NCBI RefSeq assembly: GCF_002368295.1
Contig: NZ_AP018248.1
Coordinates: 6,747,979 to 6,811,978, forward strand
Source of the DNA: Tolypothrix tenuis PCC 7101
GTDB lineage: Bacteria; Cyanobacteriota; Cyanobacteriia; Cyanobacteriales; Nostocaceae
Length of the DNA: 64,000 nucleotides
Direction of reading: 5' to 3'
In this document: positions 44,762-53,690 of the stretch, in pieces
How positions within the stretch are numbered: the first letter of the stretch is position 1
Layout: each line of letters begins with the position of its first letter
Translations under genes and position numbers: made by a program
The notes under the pieces: model-generated
Seen by the model: the letters and a program-made list of their open reading frames with translations, nothing else
Databases searched by the model: none
Told to the model about the DNA's origin: nothing

Positions 44762-44977
44762 TTATTTAAATTCTTCTAGCTGATCCAAACGTAACCAAAT
44801 ATTTGGTGTTGGAACTAGTCCAAACTTCACTAAAGCGTAATCACCTTTGACATCTACAATTTCGCCTTTGCTATCAAACAAGTAAGCCGGAAAGCGAGAA
44901 TCACTGGCTTGTGCTTCTAAACTATTTTCTAATTTTTCGCGGATAGCGCGAACCATATCTCCTTTTTTAACTGCCAT
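44762..44977 (-). CDS. ndhO: NAD(P)H dehydrogenase-1 subunit O
   Basis: This 71-residue peripheral subunit belongs to the thylakoid NDH-1 complex (ferredoxin-plastoquinone oxidoreductase). The KKGDMVRAIREKLENSLEA start and the FGLVPTPNIWLRLDQLEEF end are diagnostic of NdhO. The complex serves cyclic electron flow and CO2 uptake. It appears monocistronic, with a spacer to mdh of about 257 bp. Confidence 0.94.
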   Translation of the reverse strand: MAVKKGDMVRAIREKLENSLEAQASDSRFPAYLFDSKGEIVDVKGDYALVKFGLVPTPNIWLRLDQLEEFK

Positions 44978-45087
44978 GAGATTCCCTCGATTTTTTGTTA
45001 ATTGTTTTATACAGGATCTTAGCTTGCAGTAATACTCAAAAATACAAGCCTACTATTTATATGTTTCTATGATTAGAGTTAGCTAAA

Positions 45088-45969
45088 CTAATGCTGACAT
45101 TCGGGGCAAAAATGACTAGATCGCCCTGCTAACTTAATTCGCTGTATCACATTACCACAAACTCGACAAGGTTCTCCCGTGCGGTTGTATACTAACGCCA
45201 CACCGCCATAATTACCATTAACACCTTTGACATTGAGGAAATTACTAAAAGTTGTACCACCAGCCGCGATACTGGCTTCTAATACTTGAATAATCGCAGT
45301 TCGCAAAAGCTCTATTTGCTTTGGTCGCAAATCGGTACAAAAAGTTTCTGGTAAAATCCCACTCTTAAAAAGCGCTTCATCAGCATAGATATTACCTAAG
45401 CCCGCTACCACTGACTGATCTAATAAGGCAGTTTTGATAGGACGGCGGCGATTTTTGAGTTTTTGCGCCAAATATTCAACCGTAAATTCTGGTGAAAACG
45501 GATCTACAGCTAATTTTGCTAAACCAGTAATGATACTTTCCACCGCTACATTTGGCGGAACCCACCACATTTGACCAAAAGTACGCTGATCTACAAATCG
45601 CAATTCCTGTTGATCCCCGAAAAATAATCTGACTCGCGTGTGCTTATGTAGTGGTTCATCACGATGCAGCCATAGTAATTGACCAGTCATTCGTAGATGC
45701 GCCCCTAGCCAAGCGGGGGATGAGGGAGAATTTGGGTGTTCTCCTTGTATTTTGGCTTGGGGATCGGGAGTTAGTTGGGCGAGGAGATATTTACCACGAC
45801 GATACCAACTGGTAATAGCACTCCCTTTAATGCCATCAATAAATTCACCAACAGAAAACGGGTAGGCAATGGTGCGATCTAGCAACACATCACCACCCGT
45901 AATTTCTTGATTCAGGGTCAACTGATTGAGACCCCTGCGGACTGTTTCAACTTCAGGCAGTTCAGGCAT
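45088..45969 (-). CDS. mutM: Formamidopyrimidine-DNA glycosylase
   Basis: This is the base-excision repair enzyme for 8-oxoguanine and ring-opened purines. The 293-residue protein starts PELPEVETVRRGL (Pro2 catalytic amine, Glu3), has the LDQSVVAGLGNIYADEAL helix-two-turn-helix, and a C-terminal Cys4 zinc finger (CRVCG ... SSHFCPEC). An unusually long insertion rich in P/S (HPNSPSSPAW) lies near residue 80. ATG 45969 is the only possible start, since Pro2 must follow Met. Confidence 0.96.
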   Translation of the reverse strand: MPELPEVETVRRGLNQLTLNQEITGGDVLLDRTIAYPFSVGEFIDGIKGSAITSWYRRGKYLLAQLTPDPQAKIQGEHPNSPSSPAWLGAHLRMTGQLLWLHRDEPLHKHTRVRLFFGDQQELRFVDQRTFGQMWWVPPNVAVESIITGLAKLAVDPFSPEFTVEYLAQKLKNRRRPIKTALLDQSVVAGLGNIYADEALFKSGILPETFCTDLRPKQIELLRTAIIQVLEASIAAGGTTFSNFLNVKGVNGNYGGVALVYNRTGEPCRVCGNVIQRIKLAGRSSHFCPECQH

Positions 45970-46121
45970 TCAAACAGAGTTAAGCAAGCTATTTGCTTAT
46001 TGAGGATAGGGAGTAGAGAGTGAGGAAGTAGTAAATTACCTCCAAAGTTCTCAGGGTTGGCTTGTGACCCTAGAACTCCTCTCTATCATCCCATTAAAGA
46101 ATCCCCTTGTAGCTTCAGTGC

Positions 46122-46334
46122 TTACTTTTTAGCTTTTGCTGCTGGAGGTGCAACTTCCAATAATTCGCTTTCAGCAAAGTTATTGGTGTTGATCCCTGAG
46201 TAATTGACATTGTCAAAACGGACAATCACAGAATACTTGATACCGCTTTGGTCAATAGACGCTACGGTACCTACATCTTGAAACCAGTAGGACTCTGGTC
46301 TGAGAATACGTACTTTAGAACCACGTTGAACCAT
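46122..46334 (-). CDS. psaE: Photosystem I reaction centre subunit IV
   Basis: This 70-residue stromal-side PSI subunit has an SH3-like fold and helps ferredoxin docking and cyclic flow. The sequence VQRGSKVRILRPESYWFQDVG and the end NFAESELLEV are diagnostic; a basic APPAAKAKK tail follows. The ribosome site AAAGGGAAAAAACTC precedes the ATG. It stands alone; long heptad repeats begin about 117 bp upstream of the start. Confidence 0.97.
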   Translation of the reverse strand: MVQRGSKVRILRPESYWFQDVGTVASIDQSGIKYSVIVRFDNVNYSGINTNNFAESELLEVAPPAAKAKK

Positions 46335-46690
46335 GAGTTTTTTCCCTTTTAGTTATCAATCGCCAATGTATGAAGGCTAATTGATTTCACTCTACAACCT
46401 GAAGGACGTAGCAAGAAGCATTGTTAAGTTATTTTTCCTATTGGGGCATCGGTAATGGGTAATGGGTAATGGGTAATTGGTAATGGGTAATTGGTAATGG
46501 GTAATGGGTAATGGGTAATTGGTAATTGGTAATTGGTAATTGTGCCCCTTATCTCCCTCATCACCCCAGTCCCCAGTCACTAGTCCCCAATCCCCAATCC
46601 CTTTTTATAAATACCTGTGAAATATTACTTGACAAAGGCCCCGTTATCGCTTAAGTTCGTCTCGTTCGCACATAAAACTTTAGGAAACGC
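46335..46690. other. psaE upstream region with tandem repeats
   Basis: The first ~110 bp are plain sequence likely holding the psaE promoter; next come 13 heptad units (46451-46541), then CCCCAGT/CCCCAAT units to about 46600. No gene is supported here. Confidence 0.6.
46451..46541. repeat. Long heptameric repeat array upstream of psaE
   Basis: Thirteen consecutive units alternate between GGTAATG and GGTAATT, one of the longest such arrays in the window. Confidence 0.9.
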
Positions 46691-47275
46691 TCACACTTTG
46701 CTTAGTACAAATAAACTCCCCTCATTACCTCTACCGATTCGGAGATCCTTATCTAAATAAGTGATATCCAACCATCCTTGTTGTCTATCACTGTTAATCG
46801 CAGTATCAATTGCCGTAAATTTACTACCAGCTTCAATTTCTTGAATAAAATTTTCTGGGGAATTGTAACCTAATAGACGTTGCCAACCAATGATACTTCG
46901 ATTAAATTTAACTTGGACGCGACGACCTGAGAGTGGCTCAAATTTGGCAGCAACACTGACCAATCCTTCAAGATAAGGTAGGCCATAAATCTCGGCTATA
47001 TTGTAAACGCTAGTATTTTCTACGCGGATGTACTGATAAATTTGTCCGAGTTTAAAGAAAGGTAATCGATCCAGATTTAATAGTGCCTTACTTGTGGTAT
47101 ATATTAATCGCCAATTACCATCAAGTAAGCTACTAGCTTCTACAGGAAGTGGTGTGGGATTAAGGTCTTCCAAAGTGGCGATCGCAGCTAAAATAGCTTG
47201 TTTCTGCTTTTCACTAGCCAGTAAACCGCGATTAGTACCAGCGATCGCATCTAAGAGAGCCGTTTTTCCAATCAT
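46691..47275 (-). CDS. Plastid-lipid-associated/fibrillin-family protein
   Basis: This 194-residue protein belongs to the PAP/fibrillin lipocalin-like family associated with thylakoid or plastoglobule lipids and photoprotection. Features: KTALLDAIAGTNRG start, LLDGNWRLIYTTSKALLNLDRLP, and the C-terminal TYLDKDLRIGRGNEGSLFVLSK. No signal peptide. It is monocistronic; the ATG at 47275 is clear. It is the ancestral single-domain form of plant fibrillins. Confidence 0.92.
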   Translation of the reverse strand: MIGKTALLDAIAGTNRGLLASEKQKQAILAAIATLEDLNPTPLPVEASSLLDGNWRLIYTTSKALLNLDRLPFFKLGQIYQYIRVENTSVYNIAEIYGLPYLEGLVSVAAKFEPLSGRRVQVKFNRSIIGWQRLLGYNSPENFIQEIEAGSKFTAIDTAINSDRQQGWLDITYLDKDLRIGRGNEGSLFVLSKV

Positions 47276-47517
47276 CGCTAATCACCTCAAAATCATCAGG
47301 ATGAAATCAGCATTAAATATATAGAAATCGCAAATGTATATAGCCTAACTACATTAGTATTAAACTCCTGCCATCTACCATAAGGTAATTAAATAAATCT
47401 CTTTTGATAGATTGCGGATTATTCAACTTTTGAGTTGAATCAATAACTAAATTATCTCGTATCCAGTGATAGACTCTAAATGTCTAGCTACTCGAATGTA
47501 TTCGTTTATTGTGCGAT

Positions 47518-47754
47518 ATGTTGAATTCTCCATTACGTGAAGAACCCCGCAACCAGCGAGCTGCTGTGATTCCCTTAAAACAAGAGACTTCTCTTATAGA
47601 CTGGTTACAATCTAGCGGTCGGATTATTGCGCGTGACGTTCACGAGCCTGATTTTCAGGATGAAGAAGAAGAAATTTCAGAGTTTCTCGGTGGAGAAGAC
47701 GGTATCGCTGACTTTGATGATGATGACGACGATATCGGTATTGCCGAAGATTAA
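47518..47754 (+). CDS. DUF3134-family acidic protein
   Basis: This 78-residue cyanobacterial protein of unknown function has the N-terminal NSPLREEPRNQRAAVIPLKQ and LIDWLQSSGRIIARD, typical of the family, and a C-terminal tail that is almost all Asp/Glu (DEEEEISEF, DDDDDDIG). ATG 47518 is preferred over the TTG at 47509. It lies 67 bp upstream of mraY on the same strand, so both may share a transcript. Confidence 0.82.
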   Translation: MLNSPLREEPRNQRAAVIPLKQETSLIDWLQSSGRIIARDVHEPDFQDEEEEISEFLGGEDGIADFDDDDDDIGIAED

Positions 47755-47821
47755 TTTTGATAGGTGGCATCAATCGCCACAAATGTTCAGTTTTGTAAGT
47801 GTGGAGTGAAGGGAAATATCC

Positions 47822-48919
47822 GTGGACGCTAAACTATCTCCTGACCAAGAGTTAAACTTTTCTGGAATCGGTATCGCTTCTTGTTTGGCTTTAGGGCTAG
47901 GCGGGGCTGCATTGGTTTTGGATTATATAAGTAATAGATTGCCTTGGCAGGGTATGTCTCTGACCCTGCCACTACTATTGGGTGCGCTATGTTCGGCAGC
48001 TTTAGGCTTCTGGGTAGTTCCACTGCTACAGGCACTCAAAACTGGGCAAATAATCCGTGAAGATGGCCCCCAAGCCCATCTGAAAAAGGCAGGTACTCCA
48101 ACAATGGGGGGTATATTCTTTATTCCCGCTGGTGTAATTATTGCCTGTGTATTGTCGAATTTTGCCACACCAGTGCTTGCGGTTTCCGCATTGACACTCA
48201 GCTATGGTTTGATTGGCTGGTTAGACGATTGGCAAATTCTCCGCCGCAAGTCGAATAAGGGTATATCCCCGAAGATGAAACTGGGTTTGCAAATTGCTTT
48301 TGCATCACTGTTTTGTCTGTGGCTGATGTTTAATCAACCAACCGGGATTACAAATATTGCTTTACCCTTGCTAGGTGTTTCAATTCCCTTAGGATTACTC
48401 TTCTGGCCTCTAGCTGGTTTTGCTTTAGTAGCAGAGAGTAACGCCACAAATCTCACCGATGGTATTGACGGCTTGGCTGGTGGAACAGCCGCGATCGCAT
48501 TTTTAGCACTTGGTGCTGTAATTGCACCCAACTCACCAGAATTAATGATTTTCTGTGCTGCTTTAAGTGGTGGTTGTTTAGGTTTCTTAGCCCATAATCG
48601 CAACCCAGCTCGTGTTTTTATGGGAGATACTGGTTCATTAGCTTTGGGTGGCGGTTTAGCTGCTGTAGCGCTGCTAACTAACAGTTTGGTTATGCTGTTC
48701 ATTCTTAGCGGTATCTTCTTTGTAGAAACCTTGTCTGTAATGGCGCAAGTAAGTTATTACAAAGCTACTAAAGGGCCAGATGGCAAAGGTAAGCGCCTCT
48801 TCAAAATGGCACCCCTACACCATCATTTAGAATTAACAGGCTGGTCAGAATTACAAGTGGTCTCCGTGTTTTATATCATCGCCGCATTCTTAGCCACAAT
48901 CTCAATGGCGATCGCTTAA
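47822..48919 (+). CDS. mraY: Phospho-N-acetylmuramoyl-pentapeptide transferase
   Basis: This integral membrane enzyme makes lipid I from UDP-MurNAc-pentapeptide and undecaprenyl phosphate in peptidoglycan synthesis. The 365-residue protein has about ten TM helices, the motif KKAGTPTMGGIFF, the Asp pair YGLIGWLDDW, NLTDGIDGLAGG and the end PLHHHLELTGWSE. It starts with GTG at 47822 after GAAGGGAAATATCC. Unlike in many bacteria, it is not in a mur/fts cluster here. An intrinsic terminator follows. Confidence 0.96.
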   Translation: MDAKLSPDQELNFSGIGIASCLALGLGGAALVLDYISNRLPWQGMSLTLPLLLGALCSAALGFWVVPLLQALKTGQIIREDGPQAHLKKAGTPTMGGIFFIPAGVIIACVLSNFATPVLAVSALTLSYGLIGWLDDWQILRRKSNKGISPKMKLGLQIAFASLFCLWLMFNQPTGITNIALPLLGVSIPLGLLFWPLAGFALVAESNATNLTDGIDGLAGGTAAIAFLALGAVIAPNSPELMIFCAALSGGCLGFLAHNRNPARVFMGDTGSLALGGGLAAVALLTNSLVMLFILSGIFFVETLSVMAQVSYYKATKGPDGKGKRLFKMAPLHHHLELTGWSELQVVSVFYIIAAFLATISMAIA

Positions 48920-48961
48920 TTCTCAAGCTGATTTAAGAAAAATATTTGAAATCAAATTACC

Positions 48962-48990
48962 TAACCCCGCATCTAGTGGGGTTTTTTATT
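48962..48990 (+). terminator. Intrinsic terminator of mraY
   Basis: AACCCCGC and GTGGGGTT form the stem, loop ATCTA, followed by TTTTATT. It lies 42 bp past the stop. Confidence 0.85.
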
Positions 48991-49002
48991 AGGGTTTGGT
49001 AA

Positions 49003-49035
49003 TGGGTAATGGGTAATTGGTTAGTGGTAATTGGG
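49003..49035. repeat. Short heptad repeats
   Basis: GGTAATG/GGTAATT units follow the mraY terminator; CCCCAGT-type units continue around 49075-49150 up to the moaB end. Confidence 0.7.
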
Positions 49036-49156
49036 TATTTTATTTTGCGCTGCTTCCTCATCTCCCTCATCCCAATCCCCAGTCCCCATTACCCCTAATC
49101 CCCACTCCCTACGGTCGTGGGGGCCCCGAGTTCCCCAGTCCCCAGTCCCTAATACC

Positions 49157-49657
49157 CTATCCCCTCACCTGACTGACTAAATGAACCAGTTCTGGCACAA
49201 TTAGCTTTTCCATACCCAGACGCACGGCGTTACTGGAACCAGGGAGGGAGAAGATTAATTTATTTTGGTAAACACCAGCAACGGCGCGAGAGGCGATCGC
49301 ACGGGAGCCGATTTCTTGATAACTTAAAAACCGAAACAATTCGCCAAATCCGGGTAAGGTCTTCTCCAGCAATTTTTCAATCGCATCATAGGTGGTATCT
49401 CTGGGTGCAATACCTGTACCACCATTGAAAATCACCACATCTAGGTTTGCAGCTTGACCAAGCTGTTCTATTTGTTCTTGAATTTGTGTTGGTTCATCTT
49501 TAATAATTTTGTAAGCTGCGATCGCATGATTAGCAGCCACAAGTAATTCCTGAATTAACTGACCGCTTTTGTCTGTCTCTGGGGATCGGGTATCGCTGAC
49601 AGTCACAACAGCACAATTTACCGCAATCCCTGGTGCGTCTGGGTGAGGTTTTGTCAT
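49157..49657 (-). CDS. moaB: Molybdenum cofactor biosynthesis protein B (MoaB/MogA family)
   Basis: This is a molybdopterin adenylyltransferase-like protein acting in molybdenum cofactor synthesis, needed for nitrate reductase. The 166-residue protein shows VTVSDTRSPETDKSG, FNGGTGIAPRDTTYDAIE and FSLPGSSNAVRLGMEKLI, which together define MoaB/Mog. Whether it acts as MogA or as the less active MoaB cannot be told by eye. No other mo genes are nearby. Confidence 0.93.
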   Translation of the reverse strand: MTKPHPDAPGIAVNCAVVTVSDTRSPETDKSGQLIQELLVAANHAIAAYKIIKDEPTQIQEQIEQLGQAANLDVVIFNGGTGIAPRDTTYDAIEKLLEKTLPGFGELFRFLSYQEIGSRAIASRAVAGVYQNKLIFSLPGSSNAVRLGMEKLIVPELVHLVSQVRG

Positions 49658-49686
49658 ACCAATTTATTAAAATGCTACGCTGTTTG

Positions 49687-49745
49687 GGAATGGGGAATGG
49701 GGAATGGGGAATGGGGAATGGGTAATGGGTAATGGGTAATTGGTA
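49687..49745. repeat. Heptameric tandem repeats upstream of moaB
   Basis: GGGGAAT units (x4) are followed by GGGTAAT units (x3), 30 bp upstream of the moaB start, in its promoter area. Confidence 0.85.
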
Positions 49746-49811
49746 ATAGGAATTTCTTTGTTTGTCCTCCTCATCTCCCTCATCTTCCTTATCCCCTTGA
49801 AGCCTTGTCCC

Positions 49812-50147
49812 TTAAGACTTACTAAATCCCAAGTCATGTTCATCGGCGTATCGCTCCATGAAGCGCATAAAGCGATCCCATTCGTCGGCAGATTTCATGA
49901 GGTAAACTGCTTCTAATGCTTCTGGTTTGCCGTTCACAAATCTTGCCTTAACTTCGCGGGTAATGATTTCCCCTTCTTGATCAATCATGTACATCCCGGT
50001 GATATCGTCGGTAGTGGTTTGAGCTAAGGCTTTAGGATTTTCAAAAATAAATGTTGCAGTACCACTCTCACCTGTACGCGATCGCGTCAAGCGCACATCA
50101 GGAACTACATCTTCGTCTATACCTCTAGAAAACTGGATTTTCGCCAT
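49812..50147 (-). CDS. psb28: Photosystem II assembly protein Psb28
   Basis: This 111-residue cytoplasmic-side assembly factor binds CP47-containing PSII intermediates. The sequence KIQFSRGIDEDVVPDVRLTRS, GTATFIFENPKAL and the end FMRFMERYADEHDLGFSK are diagnostic of Psb28-1. It stands alone with an intergenic spacer of about 105 bp to dtd. No membrane segment. Confidence 0.96.
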   Translation of the reverse strand: MAKIQFSRGIDEDVVPDVRLTRSRTGESGTATFIFENPKALAQTTTDDITGMYMIDQEGEIITREVKARFVNGKPEALEAVYLMKSADEWDRFMRFMERYADEHDLGFSKS

Positions 50148-50252
50148 GATGAGTGAACTTAAAGTTTTGTAATGTTTAATTTAATATTCTCTCATCATTT
50201 TAGAACTAAGCAATCTAGCTATTACCGAACTTCTGTATTTACCGATAAATAC

Positions 50253-50705
50253 TTAATTCGCTTCTCGCTCAAGTATTAAAGTTACAGGCCCATCATTTTC
50301 GATAGCAACTTGCATCATGGCACCAAATTCACCAGTTTCTACTTTCAAACCACTGATGCGTAATTTGGTAACAAATTTTTCATATAAGTCTTGGGCTAAT
50401 GTCGGAATAGCCGAACGGTCAAAGGAGGGACGGCGACCTTTGCGACAATCACCATAAAGTGTAAATTGGCTGACTACTAGCAACTCACCGCCAATTTCTT
50501 GTACAGATTTTTGCCAACGGTCACCACCTGCTTCATCAGGAAACAACCGCAATTCCAAACATTTGCGTACCATCCAGTCGAGTTCCGCATCGGTATCACT
50601 ATTGGCAATACCTACAAGTAAGTTTAGTCCATGACCAATTTTGCCAACAATTTCACCATTAACGCTAACTTGAGATGATTTCACTCGCTGGATAATAACG
50701 CGCAT
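50253..50705 (-). CDS. dtd: D-aminoacyl-tRNA deacylase
   Basis: It removes D-amino acids (and glycine mischarged on tRNA-Ala) from tRNAs. The 150-residue protein starts MRVIIQRVKSSQVSVNGE and has the catalytic LLVVSQFTLYGD and GRRPSFDRSA, with the cross-subunit Gly-cisPro motif NDGPVTL near the C-terminus. It lies downstream of the COG0523 GTPase gene, separated from it by a strong hairpin. Confidence 0.96.
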   Translation of the reverse strand: MRVIIQRVKSSQVSVNGEIVGKIGHGLNLLVGIANSDTDAELDWMVRKCLELRLFPDEAGGDRWQKSVQEIGGELLVVSQFTLYGDCRKGRRPSFDRSAIPTLAQDLYEKFVTKLRISGLKVETGEFGAMMQVAIENDGPVTLILEREAN

Positions 50706-50714
50706 AGAAAAGAA

Positions 50715-50756
50715 GAAGGATGAAGTAATTAATATTATTAAATTACTTCATCCTTC
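50715..50756 (-). terminator. Hairpin terminator after the COG0523 gene
   Basis: GAAGGATGAAGTAATT and AATTACTTCATCCTTC are perfect 16-bp arms around a 10-base AT loop. On the minus strand a TTCTTTTCT tail follows, so it should end the GTPase transcript before dtd. Confidence 0.7.
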
Positions 50757-50778
50757 ATATTTCATTCTTCAGATTGTA

Positions 50779-51927
50779 TTATTTTCCAAATCCCTTACCC
50801 CGGCTCACAGAAGGAATACAAAGACACTTTTCTAGTTGACTCAGCAAAGTATCGGTATCTAAGTTTTGACCAATCAAAACTAGTTGGTTTTTAGGTTGAC
50901 CTTTCCATTCATCATCATCCATTGTGAAACGCTTACCGCACAAGTGGAAAATATGGCGTTTGGGGCTTTCCTCAAACCACATAATTCCCTTAGCGCGAAA
51001 GACATTAGTAGGTAGCTGATTATCTAAGAAATATTGGAATTTCCTAATAGATAAAGGCTTATCACTTTGGAAAGATATGGAGCTAAAACCATCATTTTCT
51101 AAGTGGTCGGAATGATGGTGATGATGCTCATGATCGTGATGGTCATGGCCACAGGTAGAATGGTCGTGGTCGTGGTCGTGATGGTCATGACCGCAGGTGG
51201 AATGGTCATGATCGTGGTCGTGGTCATGATGAGCGTGATCGTGATGATCGTGTTGCTCTTCCGCATTATCAAAGTACTTATCGGACTCAAATAAACCCAC
51301 ACTCAAAATTAAGGGAAGCGGTACTTCGGAACGTGTAGTACGGAGAATTCTTGCCCCTTCTCTAACTTCACCAATTTTCTTTTCTAATTCATTTAAAGCA
51401 GTTTCATCAACTAAATCTGCTTTGTTGAGAATAATGACATCACCATAGGCAATTTGACTATATGCAGCCTGAGAATTAAATAAATCTAGGCTATAATTTG
51501 CCGCGTCTACTACGGTAATAATTGAATCTAATCTAGTTAAATCCCGTAATTCTGTGCCGAGGAATGTTAAAGCTACAGGCAATGGATCTGCTAGTCCAGT
51601 TGTTTCCACAACTAAATAATCTAACTTTTCTTCTCGCTCTAGAACTTTATAAACGGCATCAACTAAATCACTATTAATTGTGCAACAAATACAACCATTA
51701 CTTAATTCCACCATGTTTTCTTCGGTGGATACAATTAATTCGTTATCAATGCCAATTTCACCAAATTCATTGACTAAAACAGCCGTTTTTAAACCCTGCT
51801 GATTAGTCAAGATATGATTCAGTAAAGTTGTCTTACCACTACCGAGGAAACCTGTAATAATGGTTACAGGGATGCCTTGTTTCGGAGCATCCATTGCTTG
51901 AGATTCGGGAGTAACTGCTGATTGCAT
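50779..51927 (-). CDS. COG0523/CobW-family GTPase with His-rich metal-binding region (zinc chaperone type)
   Basis: This 382-residue P-loop GTPase has Walker A GFLGSGKTT, the metal-site motif GCICC (CxCC), Walker B-like ETTGLADP and base-recognition NKAD. Between residues ~226 and 275 is a His/Asp run with two copies of a (DH)nSTCGHDHHDH unit, probably a zinc store. A CobW C-terminal domain follows (IRKFQYFLDNQLP...AKGIMWFEE). Members of this branch deliver Zn to client enzymes; some are controlled by Zur, but no clear Zur box was identified upstream. CobW cobalt function is less likely given the CICC motif and no adjacent cob genes. Confidence 0.88.
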   Translation of the reverse strand: MQSAVTPESQAMDAPKQGIPVTIITGFLGSGKTTLLNHILTNQQGLKTAVLVNEFGEIGIDNELIVSTEENMVELSNGCICCTINSDLVDAVYKVLEREEKLDYLVVETTGLADPLPVALTFLGTELRDLTRLDSIITVVDAANYSLDLFNSQAAYSQIAYGDVIILNKADLVDETALNELEKKIGEVREGARILRTTRSEVPLPLILSVGLFESDKYFDNAEEQHDHHDHAHHDHDHDHDHSTCGHDHHDHDHDHSTCGHDHHDHEHHHHHSDHLENDGFSSISFQSDKPLSIRKFQYFLDNQLPTNVFRAKGIMWFEESPKRHIFHLCGKRFTMDDDEWKGQPKNQLVLIGQNLDTDTLLSQLEKCLCIPSVSRGKGFGK

Positions 51928-52174
51928 AGCGCTGTAATCAAAAACAAAAAATTCAAAAATTTAGAAGTGTAGCGCAGATAGTATAGAAAACACTAGGATA
52001 GGGATGCTGGACTATCATCCCAAGTGCTTTACCCTATTATTACGTATCTACTTATTGCCAAATTACTGTGTTAACTTGCCCTTGCTTGAGGTTGAATAAA
52101 CATAAGTAGCCAGGATGATTGGCAGAACTAGGTTTTACCATTTTGAATTGCGAATTGAGAATTTTGAATAGCTT

Positions 52175-53635
52175 ATGACCCTAACCCTTTACAATACCCT
52201 CACCCGTCGTCAGGAACCCTTTGAAACAGTAGAACCAGGCAAGGTTAAGATGTATTACTGCGGGGTGACGGTATACGACTACTGCCATTTGGGTCATGCT
52301 AGAGCTTGTATTGTTTGGGATGTAGTACGCCGATATCTCCAGTTTAGCGGCTATGAAGTTCGCTACATCCAAAATTTTACTGATATTGATGACAAGATTT
52401 TAAACCGAGCCAGAGAAGAACGCTCATCAATGGAAGCGGTGGCGGAACGCTATATTAAAGCCTATTTTGAGGATATGGCGAGGCTGAGAATCAAAGAAGC
52501 TGATGAGTATCCCCGTGCTACCCATACAATGAACGGTATTCAACGGCTGATTCACGATTTAGAAAATCAAGGCTATGCTTACCCCGCCAATGGCGATGTT
52601 TACTATGCCGTGCGGCAATTTGCTGATTATGGTAAGCTTTCTGGACGCAAGCTAGAAGATATGCAAGCAGGTGCTAGCGATCGCGTCAATATAGAAGATG
52701 CCGAATATAAAAAAAAGAAAGACCCCTTTGATTTTGCTTTGTGGAAAGCTGCAAAACCTGGCGAACCTTCATGGGAATCACCTTGGGGTGCAGGTCGTCC
52801 AGGTTGGCATATAGAATGTTCGGCAATGGTGCGCGATCGCCTGGGCGATACCATAGATATTCACGCTGGTGGTGCTGACTTAATTTTCCCCCACCACGAA
52901 AACGAAATTGCCCAATCGGAAGCGGTAACAGGCAAACCTTTATCTCGTTACTGGCTGCACAACGGCATGGTAAAGGTAGATGGCGAGAAAATGTCCAAGT
53001 CTTTGGGCAACTTTACCACCATTCGCGACCTCCTGGATCGAGGAGTGGAACCAATGGCGGTGCGGTTATTTGTCCTGCAAGCCCAATATCGTAAACCCAT
53101 AGATTTTACCGACGAAGCGATCGCCGCCGCCACTAACGGTTGGCACACATTGAAGGAAGGATTGCTGTTTGGTTATGAGTATGGGGACAAGTTGGGAAAA
53201 GGGGAATGGGGAATGGGGAATGGGGAAATTTCCGAAACTAATCCCTTTGTGCAGCGATTTAAAGAAGCTGTAGACGATGACTTTAATTTTCCAGGTGGGT
53301 TAGCAGTGATATTTGAATTAGCCAAAGAACTGCGGCGCGAGGGAAATATTATTGTCCATGAAGGCAAAACTGCAACACCTGCTGAAGAATTGCGTCAACA
53401 ATGGCAAACACTTGTTACCTTAGCTGGAGTCTTAGGCTTAGAAGCCAAGCCAGAAGCAGAAAAACCAGCGAGTAATGGTTTAAGTGATGCAGAAATTGAA
53501 GATTTGATTGCACAACGCCAAGCAGCCAGAAAAGCCAAAAACTTTGCCGAAGGCGATCGCATTCGCAATGAACTGCAAGCCCAAGGTATTACTCTAATTG
53601 ATAGTAAAGATGGTACTCGTTGGCATAGAAGCTAA
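52175..53635 (+). CDS. cysS: Cysteinyl-tRNA synthetase
   Basis: This class I synthetase charges tRNA-Cys. The 486-residue protein has YYCGVTVYDYCHLGHARA (HIGH equivalent HLGHA and zinc Cys), the zinc ligands WHIECSAM and HHENEIAQSEA, and KMSKSLGNF. Residues ~343-351 (GEWGMGNGE) are encoded by in-frame GGGGAAT heptad repeats and lie in the linker before the DALR-like region, so they are probably tolerated. The ATG at 52175 fits the family start MTLTLYNTLTR. Confidence 0.96.
   Translation: MTLTLYNTLTRRQEPFETVEPGKVKMYYCGVTVYDYCHLGHARACIVWDVVRRYLQFSGYEVRYIQNFTDIDDKILNRAREERSSMEAVAERYIKAYFEDMARLRIKEADEYPRATHTMNGIQRLIHDLENQGYAYPANGDVYYAVRQFADYGKLSGRKLEDMQAGASDRVNIEDAEYKKKKDPFDFALWKAAKPGEPSWESPWGAGRPGWHIECSAMVRDRLGDTIDIHAGGADLIFPHHENEIAQSEAVTGKPLSRYWLHNGMVKVDGEKMSKSLGNFTTIRDLLDRGVEPMAVRLFVLQAQYRKPIDFTDEAIAAATNGWHTLKEGLLFGYEYGDKLGKGEWGMGNGEISETNPFVQRFKEAVDDDFNFPGGLAVIFELAKELRREGNIIVHEGKTATPAEELRQQWQTLVTLAGVLGLEAKPEAEKPASNGLSDAEIEDLIAQRQAARKAKNFAEGDRIRNELQAQGITLIDSKDGTRWHRS
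53201..53228. repeat. GGGGAAT heptad repeats inside cysS
   Basis: Three full GGGGAAT units plus a partial fourth lie in the coding strand of cysS. Three units equal 21 bp, so a block of three leaves the frame unchanged. The same heptad occurs in intergenic arrays at 49687. Confidence 0.85.
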
Positions 53636-53690
53636 CAATTCAATCAAGATGATTAGATGCTAAATCAGAAACCGTAGGATTGAAAACAAT

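Noticed and set aside
46392..46580. Minus-strand open frame with LPITNYP repeats
   Set aside because: It is the translation of GGTAATG/GGTAATT heptad repeats; no ribosome site and no protein-like composition.
51103..51294. Plus-strand Met/Val-rich frame
   Set aside because: It is the antisense of the His-rich tract of the COG0523 GTPase.
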